Assembly (NCBI GenBank): GCA_023957755.1
Contig: JAMLGT010000016.1
Coordinates: 32,001-87,776, forward strand
Direction of reading: 5' to 3'
Source of the DNA: Chitinophagaceae bacterium
Lineage (GTDB): Bacteria; Bacteroidota; Bacteroidia; Chitinophagales; Chitinophagaceae
Length of the DNA: 55,776 bases
The first letter of the stretch is position 1; each line of letters opens with the position of its first letter. A model generated the notes under the pieces. The model made no database searches, was not told the DNA's origin, and saw nothing but the letters and a program-made list of their open reading frames with translations. Positions 9,691 through 19,373 of this stretch are shown piece after piece. The translations under genes and the position numbers were made by a program.

Positions 9691-10935
9691 TCAGTTCAGA
9701 TACTGTAACACATCATCAATCACCACAGGCTGCTGTTCATCATTCAACTCTATCACTACCACATAACCATAAGCCCCTCCGGCAGAAAGCATGGCGTTGA
9801 TAAGCCTTTGCTGATCACTATAAATTAATTTACCATCCCAGAACTCCTTAGTGCACAAGCAACCTTCTGTAGGCGTCATTGGATAATAAGGTTTACCGAT
9901 ATAATACGAAGGGTCTATTGTAGTGCCATGTGCAATGATCTCATTGCGTCCTGCCGAACCCGCAATATAGGTCTCGTATAATGGCTTATAATCACGGACA
10001 GATTCCGGTAACAACTGCCGATAATCTTCTATACTCCATTCTCCCTTCATCTTGCGGTTGTCAAAAAATTTCTCTCTGCTCAGTTCTACCGGCATACCCA
10101 TCTGTATATTCGCCGTAGGCCCTATCGACTGATTGCGCGACACACCAAACCCGAACATCCGGTACAATCCCTGAGGGGTATTTCCTTTAGTCAGAAAAAA
10201 AGGAAGGTTAGCTATCCCTCTTGCCAGTTGGGGTGCATGAAAATATTCATTTTGCTCTTTTACAAAGCTGCCATCCCGCTTCCGCACCATCACCATTCCC
10301 GGGTAATCACGGTTTTTTCTTTGGAAACTGAACAAGACTGTTTCTCCGGGCAGAAAATCCTTGGACAGCAGCACGTTGAGCACCTTTTCTTTTTCAGCAT
10401 CACGCACAGCATTACCCGAAAACTGTTGCAACCCCATTAGTATCGGATGGTTGCGAAGCGAATCAGGGAAGTTTTTCACAAGGACATCTTCAATCATAGT
10501 GTAGGCTTCAGGGTCAGCCTTCAGCAGATACACTGCACACATCCCAAAGATTCGCGGGTCGGCTGTAGTGCGCATCAGTGCGGTTACTTCCTTCATAAAA
10601 TCACTCGGATATACAGTGTATGCCACTTCCAGCACACTACGCTGAAAAGAAAGGCTTTGGAATGGCAATACATTCATTGCCTCCTGTACCTTTTGCCAGG
10701 TAGCCGTACTTGAATAATTTGCCACTTCCATAGCATTAAATGCAGCCTCATAACTATCTTCGGTAGAATCATTAAGCGGTCCCTCAAGATTCTTATAAAT
10801 CACATTTTGGACGATCCTTTCGTACGTCTTTGCACGCTCTGCCTCTTCGGTAAACTTCAGGTAAAATGGCGCTTCGTACTGTGCAAATAAATTATAGCTT
10901 GGGAGAATAAGAAGAAAAAGAAAGATGCTTTTCAC
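9691..10935 (-). CDS. Secreted protein of unknown function with an L,D-transpeptidase-like C-terminus
   Basis: From the GTG at 10935 the protein is 414 residues with a clear signal peptide (MKSIFLFLLILPSYNLFAQ). A TTG at 10977 would add 14 charged residues before it and is less likely. The first half is helical and resembles no family I can name. The second half contains PFFLTKGNTPQGLYRMFGFG, then IIAHGTT, then YPMTPTEGCLCTKEFWDG. An HG followed some 20 residues later by an (S/T)xGC motif is what YkuD-type L,D-transpeptidases show around their catalytic His and Cys, but the usual SxGCxR reads TEGCLC here. A cell-wall-modifying or other cysteine-dependent role is therefore an inference. It lies downstream of a LolC/E-like permease gene on the same strand. 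Confidence 0.75.
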   Translation of the reverse strand: MKSIFLFLLILPSYNLFAQYEAPFYLKFTEEAERAKTYERIVQNVIYKNLEGPLNDSTEDSYEAAFNAMEVANYSSTATWQKVQEAMNVLPFQSLSFQRSVLEVAYTVYPSDFMKEVTALMRTTADPRIFGMCAVYLLKADPEAYTMIEDVLVKNFPDSLRNHPILMGLQQFSGNAVRDAEKEKVLNVLLSKDFLPGETVLFSFQRKNRDYPGMVMVRKRDGSFVKEQNEYFHAPQLARGIANLPFFLTKGNTPQGLYRMFGFGVSRNQSIGPTANIQMGMPVELSREKFFDNRKMKGEWSIEDYRQLLPESVRDYKPLYETYIAGSAGRNEIIAHGTTIDPSYYIGKPYYPMTPTEGCLCTKEFWDGKLIYSDQQRLINAMLSAGGAYGYVVVIELNDEQQPVVIDDVLQYLN

Positions 10936-11025
10936 TATCAAACCGGTTTTGTCGAAGGTAACAGAATCTCCGCGCAATGAAATGCGAAGAATGAAAAATC
11001 AAGATACAACCTCCCCTTAAAAAAA

Positions 11026-12261
11026 CTATCTGAATTCAATCGCCCGAATCGGGTTTATCTTTTTAATCAAGACAGACGGAATTATCAGCATGGCAAAACA
11101 AATAACCAGCGTCAGCACATCTATCAGCACCACCTGCCACCAGACTACATGGGCATGTGCCTCGCGCATGAAATAAGCCGATTCATCAAGTTTGATAAAT
11201 CCCGTAGCCTCCTGCAATACAGAAATGCCCACCCCCAGGACGGTACCCAGTATAATTCCGGTTACTGCGATAAAAGTGGTATTATAGATAAAAGTCTTTT
11301 GTATTTCCCAGTTTCCGGCACCCAGCGCTTTCAATACACCCACCATCCTTGTACGTTCCAACACCAGAATAATCAGGCAGGTAATGAGGTTCACTACAGC
11401 TACCACTATCATTATAATCAGTAATATATTCTTGATTCTACCCTGCAAGCCCAGCCAGTCAAATATATCAGGATATATTTCTTCAATAGTGCGGCTATAC
11501 CATCTGCCGGGCAAAATATCCTCTTCAAACAACCGGTCATTCACGGTATTCATGAGGTGATAATCATTCAGGAAGATTTCATAGCCACCGATCTGGTCAG
11601 GTTGCCAGCCATTAAGCCTGCGGATCAGGTTCAGATCACCCAGACAAAAATTATTGTCGTACTGTTCTATGCCCGTTCGAAATAATCCCACCACAGTGAG
11701 TTTTCGCGCCCTCAGACTGCCATTGGGCTGAATGAATAGAATAATGATGCTATCGCCTACCTGCGCCTTTAACTGCCGGGCAGTATGTTCACTGATATTA
11801 ATTTCCCTGCTATAAGCACTATCAGTAAATGATATCCACCTTCCGGCTGTGAGAAAATTCTGCAGGCGATTAAAATCAAAATCCCTATCTACTCCCTTCA
11901 TCAATACACTTTCGATATCATCTTTGTATCGAAGAATGGCAGACCGTGTACCATAGGCTTCCACACTCTTCACGCCCGGAATAGCCCGTATGGCTGCTTC
12001 CAGCGTGTCGCTACGCTCTATGGGGCTCTCTTCCGTGATATTAGCGGCATAGAGTACATTCTGCTGCACACGAATATGACCCCAAAAGCTGAATACCTTT
12101 TCACTAATCGTTTCCTGAAAACCATTAAAAAAACTAAATGCAATAATCATCACCGCTACGCTGACCGCAGTGGCACCTATTGCCAGATTGATAATAAATC
12201 GAGAAAAGGTTCTTTGACGGTTAAAAGCTATTCTACAGGCAATAAAGTAAGAAAGTCGCAA
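11026..12261 (-). CDS. ABC transporter permease, LolC/LolE (FtsX-MacB) type
   Basis: The 411-residue inner-membrane protein has one transmembrane segment near residues 24-50, a periplasmic domain of about 200 residues, then three transmembrane segments near 275-300, 325-350 and 375-405. This is the topology of lipoprotein-releasing or macrolide-export permeases. The N-terminus ([20 protein letters not shown]) and the post-domain segment [17 protein letters not shown] are typical of the FtsX-like fold. It begins with TTG at 12261. A nearby ATG (12266) is out of frame, and starting at the TTG gives exactly the family N-terminus. The partner ATPase is not adjacent. A role in moving lipoproteins to the outer membrane is the likeliest function. 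Confidence 0.88.
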   Translation of the reverse strand: MRLSYFIACRIAFNRQRTFSRFIINLAIGATAVSVAVMIIAFSFFNGFQETISEKVFSFWGHIRVQQNVLYAANITEESPIERSDTLEAAIRAIPGVKSVEAYGTRSAILRYKDDIESVLMKGVDRDFDFNRLQNFLTAGRWISFTDSAYSREINISEHTARQLKAQVGDSIIILFIQPNGSLRARKLTVVGLFRTGIEQYDNNFCLGDLNLIRRLNGWQPDQIGGYEIFLNDYHLMNTVNDRLFEEDILPGRWYSRTIEEIYPDIFDWLGLQGRIKNILLIIMIVVAVVNLITCLIILVLERTRMVGVLKALGAGNWEIQKTFIYNTTFIAVTGIILGTVLGVGISVLQEATGFIKLDESAYFMREAHAHVVWWQVVLIDVLTLVICFAMLIIPSVLIKKINPIRAIEFR

Positions 12262-12450
12262 ACCATTTATCTTTGATAGGTTGTAAAACTAATTTTTTTT
12301 AAATCATCAGGAAGTAAAAACATCTGATTAACAATTTCAGAGACCGGCAAACGCTGAAAGGATATAAATTTGACTTCCACAAGTCACAACCGTGCGTAAC
12401 TATTACCTAAAATGAAATCCTGAAAAGGATAAACAAAGCCTGTATCAGCC

Positions 12451-13728
12451 ATGAAAACTTTTTTTCTCGTAATCACGCTCTGCATTACCTCCTTTACCGT
12501 ATCAGCCGCACTTAATCCTGACAGTATCTACATGCCCAACATCCATACAGTAAGACTGTATCAACAAGGCAAACAACTCTCAATGCCATTGATAAACCTA
12601 AATTCCAACGACCGGCTTGAACTTCATTTCGACGATCTTGACGGGCGTTATAAGAATTATTATTACACGTTTCAGCTTTGCAACTTCGATTGGACACCGG
12701 CATCCATGATGCCTATGCAATACATCAAAGGATTTACTCAAAATAAAATCAACGACTACAAATTTTCTTCGGTTGCCCTTACCAGATACACACACTACAG
12801 CGCCGTAATTCCGCAGGGGAACAGCTATCCCACCAAAGCAGGCAACTACATTCTCCGCGTATATCTCAATGGTGACACCTCACAGATTGCCTTCACCAAA
12901 CGGATGCTGGTACTGAATCCTAAAGCCTCAATAATCGGAAAGATATTGCAGCCATTCACCCCCCAGATTTTCAAAACCCACCAGAAGATACAGTTCAATG
13001 TGGACTTGTCTGAAATCAATGGGCTGAATGCAACCCAGCAGGTACGCGTAAGCATACTCCAAAACTTCAGATGGGATAATGCCGTGACGAATCTCAAGCC
13101 GAGCTTTATCAGGGGCAGCAATCTGGAGTACAGTACAGAAACCACCAATGTATTTCCGGCAGGTAAGGAGTGGAGATGGCTCGACCTGCGCGATTTTCAT
13201 CTGCAAAGCGACCGGGTAGCTTCCGCAGACTACAATAAGTATTCAACAAGTGTGTATCTGAAGACAGACTTTCCATTAGAATCACAACCTTATATCTATT
13301 ACCCCGATCTCAATGGATTGTCGCTCATAGAAGCAGTAAGAGGTATCAATCCGAATTACGAGGGAGATTATGCGACAGTATATTTTTCATTTCTCGACAG
13401 AGAGGAGCAGGGAGACCGTTCCGATTTGTACCTGTATGGCCAGCTCACCAACTATCAGCTAAATGACAGCCTTAAACTATCATACAATGATGAAAAAGAT
13501 TTGTACGAAACCCATCTGCTGCTAAAACAGGGATATTACAGTTATACTTATTTGCGGAGAGACCGGCGTCCACCGTTTGCCATATCGGAAATGGATGGTA
13601 ACTCCTACGAAACAGAAAACGTATATACAATTCTTGTCTATTACCGGCCTTTTGGTGCCCAGGCAGATGAACTTGCAGGCATTGCACTTGTCAATTCCAG
13701 AAACGACCGCCCGGGGTTTAGCTTTTAA
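12451..13728 (+). CDS. Type IX secretion system plug protein (DUF5103 family)
   Basis: The 425-residue protein has a signal peptide (ending near VSA). It matches the family once called DUF5103, now known as the T9SS plug, in blocks such as LNSNDRLELHFDDLDGR, YYYTFQLCNFDWTP, MQYIKGFTQNKINDYKFS and LTRYTHYSAVIP. In the characterised flavobacterial system, plug proteins close the periplasmic side of the giant SprA outer-membrane pore when no substrate or PorV shuttle is bound. Presence of this gene implies that the organism has T9SS. No other T9SS component is adjacent, as is usual for this dispersed system. A TAAATTTG box at 12365-12372 could be its -7 element, but no good -33 partner is seen. 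Confidence 0.88.
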   Translation: MKTFFLVITLCITSFTVSAALNPDSIYMPNIHTVRLYQQGKQLSMPLINLNSNDRLELHFDDLDGRYKNYYYTFQLCNFDWTPASMMPMQYIKGFTQNKINDYKFSSVALTRYTHYSAVIPQGNSYPTKAGNYILRVYLNGDTSQIAFTKRMLVLNPKASIIGKILQPFTPQIFKTHQKIQFNVDLSEINGLNATQQVRVSILQNFRWDNAVTNLKPSFIRGSNLEYSTETTNVFPAGKEWRWLDLRDFHLQSDRVASADYNKYSTSVYLKTDFPLESQPYIYYPDLNGLSLIEAVRGINPNYEGDYATVYFSFLDREEQGDRSDLYLYGQLTNYQLNDSLKLSYNDEKDLYETHLLLKQGYYSYTYLRRDRRPPFAISEMDGNSYETENVYTILVYYRPFGAQADELAGIALVNSRNDRPGFSF

Positions 13729-13786
13729 TCATTACACCATCTGAGAAATCTAAATTATTCACAAAATGTAAATTTTATTTGTCATT

Positions 13787-13806
13787 ATGTAAAGTGTGCT
13801 TTACAT
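13787..13806. promoter_or_regulatory. Palindromic operator candidate upstream of the membrane/XRE pair
   Basis: Perfect inverted repeat ATGTAAAG-TGTG-CTTTACAT, ending 17 bases before the ATG at 13824. A further half-like site ATGTAAAT sits at 13766-13773, one to two helical turns upstream. Position and symmetry suit a dimeric XRE repressor, most simply the product of the second gene acting on its own operon. Confidence 0.6.
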
Positions 13807-13823
13807 TCGTAAAAAATATAAAC

Positions 13824-14303
13824 ATGAAAACAATCAGATTACTACCTCATCGGTACAAGACAATCGGATGGATCATTTTGATCCCATCGGTAATCATGGG
13901 AGCCATAGCGCTTACCGGCGTCGCAGCTTCTTCAGACATGAGTATTAATGGCCACACGTTCGCATTTATATCAGGTGGCCTGCTGGAGGATAATGTGTAT
14001 TTCTCAGTCATAAGGACAGATCTGCTGGCCACCATACTCGGTGTGCTGGTTACTACCGGCAGCCTGCTCGTTGCCTTCTCGAGGGAAAAACAGGAAGATG
14101 AATATATCGCTTCACTCAGGCTTTCCTCTTTTCAATGGGCGGTGCTGGTAAGCTATACCATCCTGCTGCTTTGCTTCCTGACCATATTCGGATTGCCATT
14201 CCTGACTGCCATGTCCTTCAATATGTTTACGGTAATTCTGCTGTTCATCATCCGGTTCAATTATCTGCTTTACAAATCAAAACATTCCGACTATGAAAAA
14301 TAA
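13824..14303 (+). CDS. Small membrane protein paired with an XRE regulator
   Basis: This 159-residue protein has four hydrophobic segments (near residues 12-32, 55-75, 92-112 and 117-140). It starts at the ATG at 13824, after the operator; a start at 13779 would put the operator inside the gene. It overlaps the following HTH gene by 11 bp, so the two are translated together. Four-helix membrane proteins coupled to a 66-67-residue XRE protein are a recurrent pair in Bacteroidota and Firmicutes. Their biochemical role is not established, and I assign none. A membrane sensor that controls the regulator is a fair hypothesis. Confidence 0.8.
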   Translation: MKTIRLLPHRYKTIGWIILIPSVIMGAIALTGVAASSDMSINGHTFAFISGGLLEDNVYFSVIRTDLLATILGVLVTTGSLLVAFSREKQEDEYIASLRLSSFQWAVLVSYTILLLCFLTIFGLPFLTAMSFNMFTVILLFIIRFNYLLYKSKHSDYEK

Positions 14304-14493
14304 TATCAGAGTAGAAAGGGCCATTCTGGAAATGACCCAGGAGCAGCTTGCCGAAAAAGCAGGAGTAAGCCGCCAAACTATCCATGCCATAGAGAAGGGA
14401 AAATATGTCCCTTCAGCGATTCTGGCGCTGAAAATTGCAAGGATATTTAAGAAGCCCGTTGAGCAAATTTTTTCTCTCGAAGGGAATGACTAA
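14293..14493 (+). CDS. XRE-family helix-turn-helix regulator, minimal
   Basis: This 66-residue protein is little more than one HTH_3 domain. The recognition region reads MTQEQLAEKAGVSRQTIHAI, followed by EKGKYVPSAILALKIARIF. It resembles the YozG/PF01381 single-domain repressors. It overlaps the upstream membrane-protein gene and probably binds the palindrome at 13787-13806 as a dimer (inference from spacing and symmetry). Confidence 0.93.
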   Translation: MKNNIRVERAILEMTQEQLAEKAGVSRQTIHAIEKGKYVPSAILALKIARIFKKPVEQIFSLEGND

Positions 14494-14624
14494 TCCTCCT
14501 TCTAACCAACTGTAAACCATCGGCTTATCATATTTGCCAGTAGAATTGACGATAACTTTACAATATATTTTAAGTGCTGAAAAGCATTTTTAGAATAAAT
14601 TGCCGCCTCAATTAAATACGTCAA

Positions 14625-15752
14625 ATGAAAAAATACACCCTTCTCGCTGCCTCCCTATTCTTTATAACCGGGCTTTCAGCACAGAAAAAAGCAACACTAA
14701 ACGGAAAAGTTACGGCTCCGATTACCATTGAGCAGGTCTATCTGCGTTATAGCCTTAATGGAGAAGCCAAAACTGACAGCGCCTCTGTTACAAAAGGAGC
14801 TTTCCAGTTTAAGACAGAGATAACCAATCCTACAATGGCCATGGTAAGGATAAAATATCCTGCCGCAAATGCCGATAGCAAACCAAAGTACGAAGCTAAA
14901 ACCCTGTATCTGGCATCAGGCACTACTCAGTTGCTTATTCACGATTCGTTGAAAAATGCACTGGTAAAGGGTAATAAAGTAGCTACCGACTTTGAAAATC
15001 TTACTATCAGCCAGAAGCCATTCTCAGAGCAGTCGAGAGAACTTTCTCAGGCTTACGCCAAATACCGCACTGAAAATAACGAAGCCGGTATGGCTGAAGT
15101 AGAAAAGAAGTATGAAATCATGGACAGCACGATGAAGCACGATGTATTTCTAAAGTTCATTCAGAACAATCCTAAATCACCTGTTGCTTTATATGCACTC
15201 GAGACTTATGCCGGTTATGATATTAACCCTGCCACTATTTCACCGCTGTTTGATAAATTAGATCCGGTTACCAAAAATTCAGAGCAGGGAAAAAATCTTG
15301 GTGAAAGAATCGAAATCGCCAAGAAAACTGCTGTAGGTGCGATGGCTATGAACTTTACACAGAACGATACACTGGATAAGCCGGTGTCCTTATCTGACTT
15401 TAAAGGAAAATATGTGCTGGTTGATTTCTGGGCAAGCTGGTGTGGCCCCTGCCGTGCTGAAAACCCGAATGTAGTTGCTGCATTTAATAAGTACAAGAAC
15501 AAGAATTTCACAGTGCTTGGAGTATCACTTGACCAACCTGGAAAAAAAGATGCCTGGATGGAAGCTATACATAAAGACCAGTTGACCTGGACACATGTAA
15601 GTGACCTGATGTTCTGGGAAAATGCTGTAGCAAAACAATATGGCATCCGCGCCATCCCACAAAATCTGCTGATTGACCCAAGCGGTAAAATCATTGCAAA
15701 GAATATCAGAGGAGAAGAATTGCAAAATAAACTAGCCGAGATTCTCGACTAA
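14625..15752 (+). CDS. TlpA/ResA-type thioredoxin-fold protein with DUF4369 domain
   Basis: The 375-residue periplasmic protein has a signal peptide ending SAQ. An N-terminal DUF4369 beta domain (about 22-130) and a helical linker lead into a C-terminal thioredoxin domain. The redox motif WASWCGPCRAENP (near residue 268-280) and the cis-proline in GIRAIPQNLLID are both present, so it should be a working thiol-disulfide reductase or oxidase. Members of this architecture are common in Bacteroidota and are often tied to cytochrome maturation or envelope redox balance; the specific partner is unknown. It stands alone and ends at a good intrinsic terminator. Confidence 0.93.
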   Translation: MKKYTLLAASLFFITGLSAQKKATLNGKVTAPITIEQVYLRYSLNGEAKTDSASVTKGAFQFKTEITNPTMAMVRIKYPAANADSKPKYEAKTLYLASGTTQLLIHDSLKNALVKGNKVATDFENLTISQKPFSEQSRELSQAYAKYRTENNEAGMAEVEKKYEIMDSTMKHDVFLKFIQNNPKSPVALYALETYAGYDINPATISPLFDKLDPVTKNSEQGKNLGERIEIAKKTAVGAMAMNFTQNDTLDKPVSLSDFKGKYVLVDFWASWCGPCRAENPNVVAAFNKYKNKNFTVLGVSLDQPGKKDAWMEAIHKDQLTWTHVSDLMFWENAVAKQYGIRAIPQNLLIDPSGKIIAKNIRGEELQNKLAEILD

Positions 15753-15773
15753 ACAGTTAATAAAATAATCACT

Positions 15774-15810
15774 AACCTGTGAGGCTTCTAAAGTTTCACA
15801 GGTTTTTTTT
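15774..15810 (+). terminator. Intrinsic terminator after the TlpA-like gene
   Basis: Stem AACCTGTGA / TCACAGGTT (15774-15782 with 15796-15804) followed by an eight-T run, 22 bp past the stop codon. The 300 or so bases after it (15811-16122) hold no gene or repeat that I can recognise. Confidence 0.9.
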
Positions 15811-16122
15811 GCTTTCTGCAAAATATCATTCAGTGAGAATCCGGATGCTCGTAGTTCCGCGAATAACATAACCACCTCCCTCTGCTACAAAATCCCATAA
15901 TGCCACCGGCTGCACAGCCAAAACTTATTGAAAAAAACAACGATTGATTTCCGATTGGTGATGTCAAACTTTTGATGATTTCATTGCACTAAACGACTCA
16001 ACCATTTTCTGCACGTTTATTCCTCTTTTTCTCTGATGATAAAGAAACCATAATTACTTCCAATTTTTTTATGCCGCACAATGAAGGACGGGGAGTGGGG
16101 GTGTGAGACAATATTTTTCATC

Positions 16123-16400
16123 AATATTGCCAGGCTAATTGGGCTTCAGCCCACTGGGATTAGGTTCTAAAATTAATACCCTGCACTTTAAGCACTTTCA
16201 GAAATAGTAAGAGGCAGAAGCCAATCAAATTTTAAATTTATTACCCTGCCCTTTAGGGCAGGACTATGAAAGTATTACCCAATAAGGGCTTTAGCCACAC
16301 TTTGAATAGCTTAGCCAGAAAACAAGGATTTATTATAACATCAGCAGAAAGTGAAATTGCAGGCCATAATAATCAATTTGATTTGCACTTTTACCGCACT
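16123..16400 (+). repeat. Dispersed repeat, copy A (decayed coding-like element)
   Basis: This block is related to 20021-20220. Shared landmarks, in order, are AATATTG-CCAGCTAA, TAATACCCTGC, ATGAA-GT, CCAAANAAGGCTTTAG, TTTGAATAGC, CAATTTGATTTGC and CTTTTACCGC. Copy A also contains a CCCTGCCCTTTAGGGCAGG hairpin (16243-16261). An 83-codon ORF (16266-16517) runs through it (MKVLPNKGFSH...), and the equivalent in copy B is broken after about 35 codons (MNVSPNKGLSP...). The pair looks like a degenerate mobile or repeat family and not a functional gene. Confidence 0.75.
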
Positions 16401-16518
16401 AAAACGGACAGGTCGGGTTTGACTCAACTCACAGGAAAACAAGCTTTCTCACGCTTACAGGCGGGAATATGCGGGCACAAGGGCAGCGCATCTGATAAGA
16501 AACAAACTAACTATTAGG

Positions 16519-17397
16519 CTAATTCGTAAGTACAAAGACAAACAGAATGGTACCCGTCTCGCTGGCGCCTGACTGGGTAGGGTTAAATTTCAGTTCTCTT
16601 GCTTTTTGCATGGCAATACTTCTGATATTGGCATTAGAGGTGGTAGTACCTCTGGCAATTGCCTGTGGCGTTACTTTCCCTGAAGCATCCACTACCACGT
16701 CCACATACACTTTTGCATTCTCATTAAAATCGCCGGTCATCTTCGGGATTGAAATCATCCTTCTGCCTTTTAACCCACGTGTCACACTGATGCCACTACC
16801 TCCACCGGGGGTATCACCATACGCATCCGGTTTGCCATCAGGACTTCCCGCATCACCATTGCCTCCCTTATATCCCTGATTCCGATATCCATTATCTTCG
16901 GTTGCATTATTCCCACCGGATCCTGTGCCTCCCTTATATACATTTTTAGGTGCCCGAGGAGCGGGATTAGGATTGGTAACCGGTGATGGGTTTACAGCTT
17001 TGGACGATTTGGCCGTGCTCTCTTTATTTACATCTGCTGCCTTAGGATTGGGCTTTGGAGACTTTACCACCGGCGCCGCTTCTTTATCTCCTGTTTCATC
17101 AGCTTCAATCTGGCGCGAAGGCGATTCATTCACTTTCCTGGAGCTCTCCACGCTGGCCATGCTCTGCGCATCCGGCGCTTTATCTCCCTTCACCAACGGT
17201 TGCACATCCCCCATACCCTCCTCTTCATTACCAAGATTGATATCAATGAGGTCGAGCGTGTTCTCAGGAGGGATGGCTGCTGCACTCCATTTGTAGAGGA
17301 AGGCAATCAGTAAAATACTGCTACACACTATAAGCGTGTACAGAAGCGCTTTTCTGTTCTTCTGTACTTCAAACTCGTGTAGCGATAATTGATTCAC
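16519..17397 (-). CDS. TonB-family energy transducer-like protein
   Basis: The 292-residue protein has a single N-terminal membrane anchor (about 18-38) and a long Pro/Asn/Gly/Lys-rich periplasmic region. Its C-terminal TonB-like domain includes YVDVVVDASGKVTPQAIARGTT and ARELKFNP. TonB proteins pass proton-motive energy from ExbB/ExbD to outer-membrane receptors. The linker contains unusual glycine-rich stretches (GGTGSGGNN, YKGGNGDAGSPDG). It starts with GTG at 17397. No exbBD genes are adjacent. It follows YggS at 67 bp on the same strand and may be co-transcribed. Confidence 0.85.
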   Translation of the reverse strand: MNQLSLHEFEVQKNRKALLYTLIVCSSILLIAFLYKWSAAAIPPENTLDLIDINLGNEEEGMGDVQPLVKGDKAPDAQSMASVESSRKVNESPSRQIEADETGDKEAAPVVKSPKPNPKAADVNKESTAKSSKAVNPSPVTNPNPAPRAPKNVYKGGTGSGGNNATEDNGYRNQGYKGGNGDAGSPDGKPDAYGDTPGGGSGISVTRGLKGRRMISIPKMTGDFNENAKVYVDVVVDASGKVTPQAIARGTTTSNANIRSIAMQKARELKFNPTQSGASETGTILFVFVLTN

Positions 17398-17464
17398 CTG
17401 AAAATTATTTGGGGTAAAGTTATCAAATCAATCCAGCCAACCCCCTCCGATATTGTTAAAAAAG

Positions 17465-18118
17465 TTAATTCCGTTTCCCAAAAAGAAGTGTGCCTATCCG
17501 CACCATCGTGCTCCCTGCCGCTATCGCAGTTTCATAATCGGCACTCATTCCCATACTAATTATATTCCAGTCGCTGCATCGCTCATGCTTCTTGCACTCA
17601 TCAAACAATGCTTTAAGCTGGTGAAATTCACTGCTGACTTTTCCGGTATCCGAAGTAAAAGTGGCCATTCCCATCAGTCCTTTCACCTTCACGTTTTTAT
17701 ATTGATTCAAAGCCGGTAACAATTCCATAACCTCTCTATGGTCGAAGCCGAACTTCGTTTCCTCATCGGCTATAAAAATTTGAAGCAAGACAGAGATTAC
17801 TCTTTGGTTTTTACGGGCTTCTTTATCTATTTCTTTCAGTAACCGCTCACTATCTACACCATGTATCAGATGCACGAAGGGCGCGATATATTTTACCTTA
17901 TTTCGCTGAAGGTGCCCGATAAAATGCCACCGGATATCCTCAGGCAACCGCTGTTGTTTGTCTGTGAGTTCCTGCACATAATTCTCACCAAAGTCACGCT
18001 GACCCCATTCATACAGCCTCAGAATATCTGTATCAGGTTTAGTCTTTGAAACTGCCACGAGTGTCACTCCTTTCCGGCCTAACTCATCCTTCAGTTTCAA
18101 AAATTCAGTTTGTTCCAA
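17465..18118 (-). CDS. YggS/PROSC-type pyridoxal-phosphate homeostasis protein
   Basis: This 217-residue single-domain PLP-binding TIM barrel binds PLP and helps keep vitamin B6 and amino-acid pools in balance; no catalytic activity is known for the family. Marks are the PLP lysine in LVAVSKTKP (near residue 25), FGENYVQEL, WHFIGHLQRNKVKYI, VKGLMGMATF, and the closing SMGMSADYETAIAAGSTMVRIG phosphate site. The start is a TTG at 18118, nine bases after the stop of the upstream acyl-CoA dehydrogenase; no ATG fits. That spacing implies one transcript. Confidence 0.95.
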   Translation of the reverse strand: MEQTEFLKLKDELGRKGVTLVAVSKTKPDTDILRLYEWGQRDFGENYVQELTDKQQRLPEDIRWHFIGHLQRNKVKYIAPFVHLIHGVDSERLLKEIDKEARKNQRVISVLLQIFIADEETKFGFDHREVMELLPALNQYKNVKVKGLMGMATFTSDTGKVSSEFHQLKALFDECKKHERCSDWNIISMGMSADYETAIAAGSTMVRIGTLLFGKRN

Positions 18119-18127
18119 TGTTTGGAT

Positions 18128-19282
18128 TTATTTTAATACACTTCTGCTGATTACAATTCTCTGGATCTCTGAAGTGCCTTCATAAATCTGTGTGATCTTG
18201 GCATCCCGCATCATGCGTTCTACATGAAATTCTTTTACATAGCCATACCCTCCGTGTATTTGTACTGCTTCTGTGGTCACCCACATTGCCGTTTCGCTGG
18301 CAAATACCTTTGCCATTGCAGAGCTTGTAGTATAGTCTCGATCATGGTCTTTATCCAAAGCAGCCTGCAGGCAAAGCAGCCTTGCTGCACTTATTCTGGT
18401 AGCCATATCGGCAATCTTGAATTGAATGATCTGATGATCTTTAATGGGCACACCAAATGCTTTTCTTTCCTTTGAGTAGGCTACCGCTCTTTCCATAGCT
18501 CCTGATGCAATACCTAACGCTTGCGATGCAATACCAATGCGGCCACCTGACAAAGTGTGCATGGCAAATTTAAATCCAAAGCCATCGGCACCCACACGGT
18601 TTTCTTTTGGAACTTTGACGTCCTGAAAACTAATGCTGCGCGTATCGCTCGCCACAATGCCCAACTTATTCTCTCTTGGCCCAATGGTAATGCCCGGCTG
18701 GTTACTCTCTACGATGAAGGCATTGATGCCATGACTTCCTTTTTCGGGATGTGTCTGCGCCATTACCAGAAACACCGAAGCAGTGCCACCGTTTGTAATC
18801 CAGTTTTTCACCCCGTTCAGCAGATAATAGTCTCCCTTATCTTCTGCAATCGTTCTTTGGGAGGTTGCATCACTTCCAGCTTCCGGTTCGCTTAATAGAA
18901 AGGCACCGATATAGAGCTCACCATCCTTCTTGCCGTGTGCTAATGGTTTTAGATATTTTTCTTTTTGTGCTTCTGTACCAAATTCCTGAAGGCCATAACA
19001 CACGAGGCTATTGTTCACGCTCATCGTTACACTCACGCTGGCATCTACTTTACTAATCTCCTCCATAGCGAGTACATAGCTCACTGTATCCAGGCCGCTC
19101 CCTCCATATTCAGGCTTCACCATCATACCCAGAAAACCCAGATCTGCTAATTTCATTACCTGTTCCTTTGGGAAGGTATGATTGATATCGCGGTCAATTA
19201 CGCCGGGCAGACATTCGTTCTGGGCAAAATCTCTTGCCGCCTGCCTTATCATCTCATGTTCCTCAGAAAACTTAAAATCCAT
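18128..19282 (-). CDS. Acyl-CoA dehydrogenase, short-chain type
   Basis: The 384-residue flavoprotein catalyses alpha,beta-dehydrogenation of acyl-CoA in fatty-acid or branched-chain amino-acid breakdown, passing electrons to ETF. FAD-contact segments GAFLLSEPEAGSDA and NWITNGG are present. The catalytic glutamate lies in QIYEGTSEIQRIVISR at the C-terminus, the position used by short-chain (butyryl-CoA-like) members. QIHGGYGYVKEFHVERMMRDAK is also diagnostic. It leads the unit that continues into yggS. Confidence 0.96.
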   Translation of the reverse strand: MDFKFSEEHEMIRQAARDFAQNECLPGVIDRDINHTFPKEQVMKLADLGFLGMMVKPEYGGSGLDTVSYVLAMEEISKVDASVSVTMSVNNSLVCYGLQEFGTEAQKEKYLKPLAHGKKDGELYIGAFLLSEPEAGSDATSQRTIAEDKGDYYLLNGVKNWITNGGTASVFLVMAQTHPEKGSHGINAFIVESNQPGITIGPRENKLGIVASDTRSISFQDVKVPKENRVGADGFGFKFAMHTLSGGRIGIASQALGIASGAMERAVAYSKERKAFGVPIKDHQIIQFKIADMATRISAARLLCLQAALDKDHDRDYTTSSAMAKVFASETAMWVTTEAVQIHGGYGYVKEFHVERMMRDAKITQIYEGTSEIQRIVISRSVLK

Positions 19283-19373
19283 AAAAAAACTTTTGCTGCA
19301 AATTTATAGTTTATTGCCCATCAGTCCCAAACCACTGAAATAGGGAAAAGACCAATTGCAAGAGCCACTAATA

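Noticed and set aside
16266..16517. 83-codon ORF as a real gene
   Set aside because: Lies in a dispersed repeat whose other copy has the frame broken; no recognisable domain.
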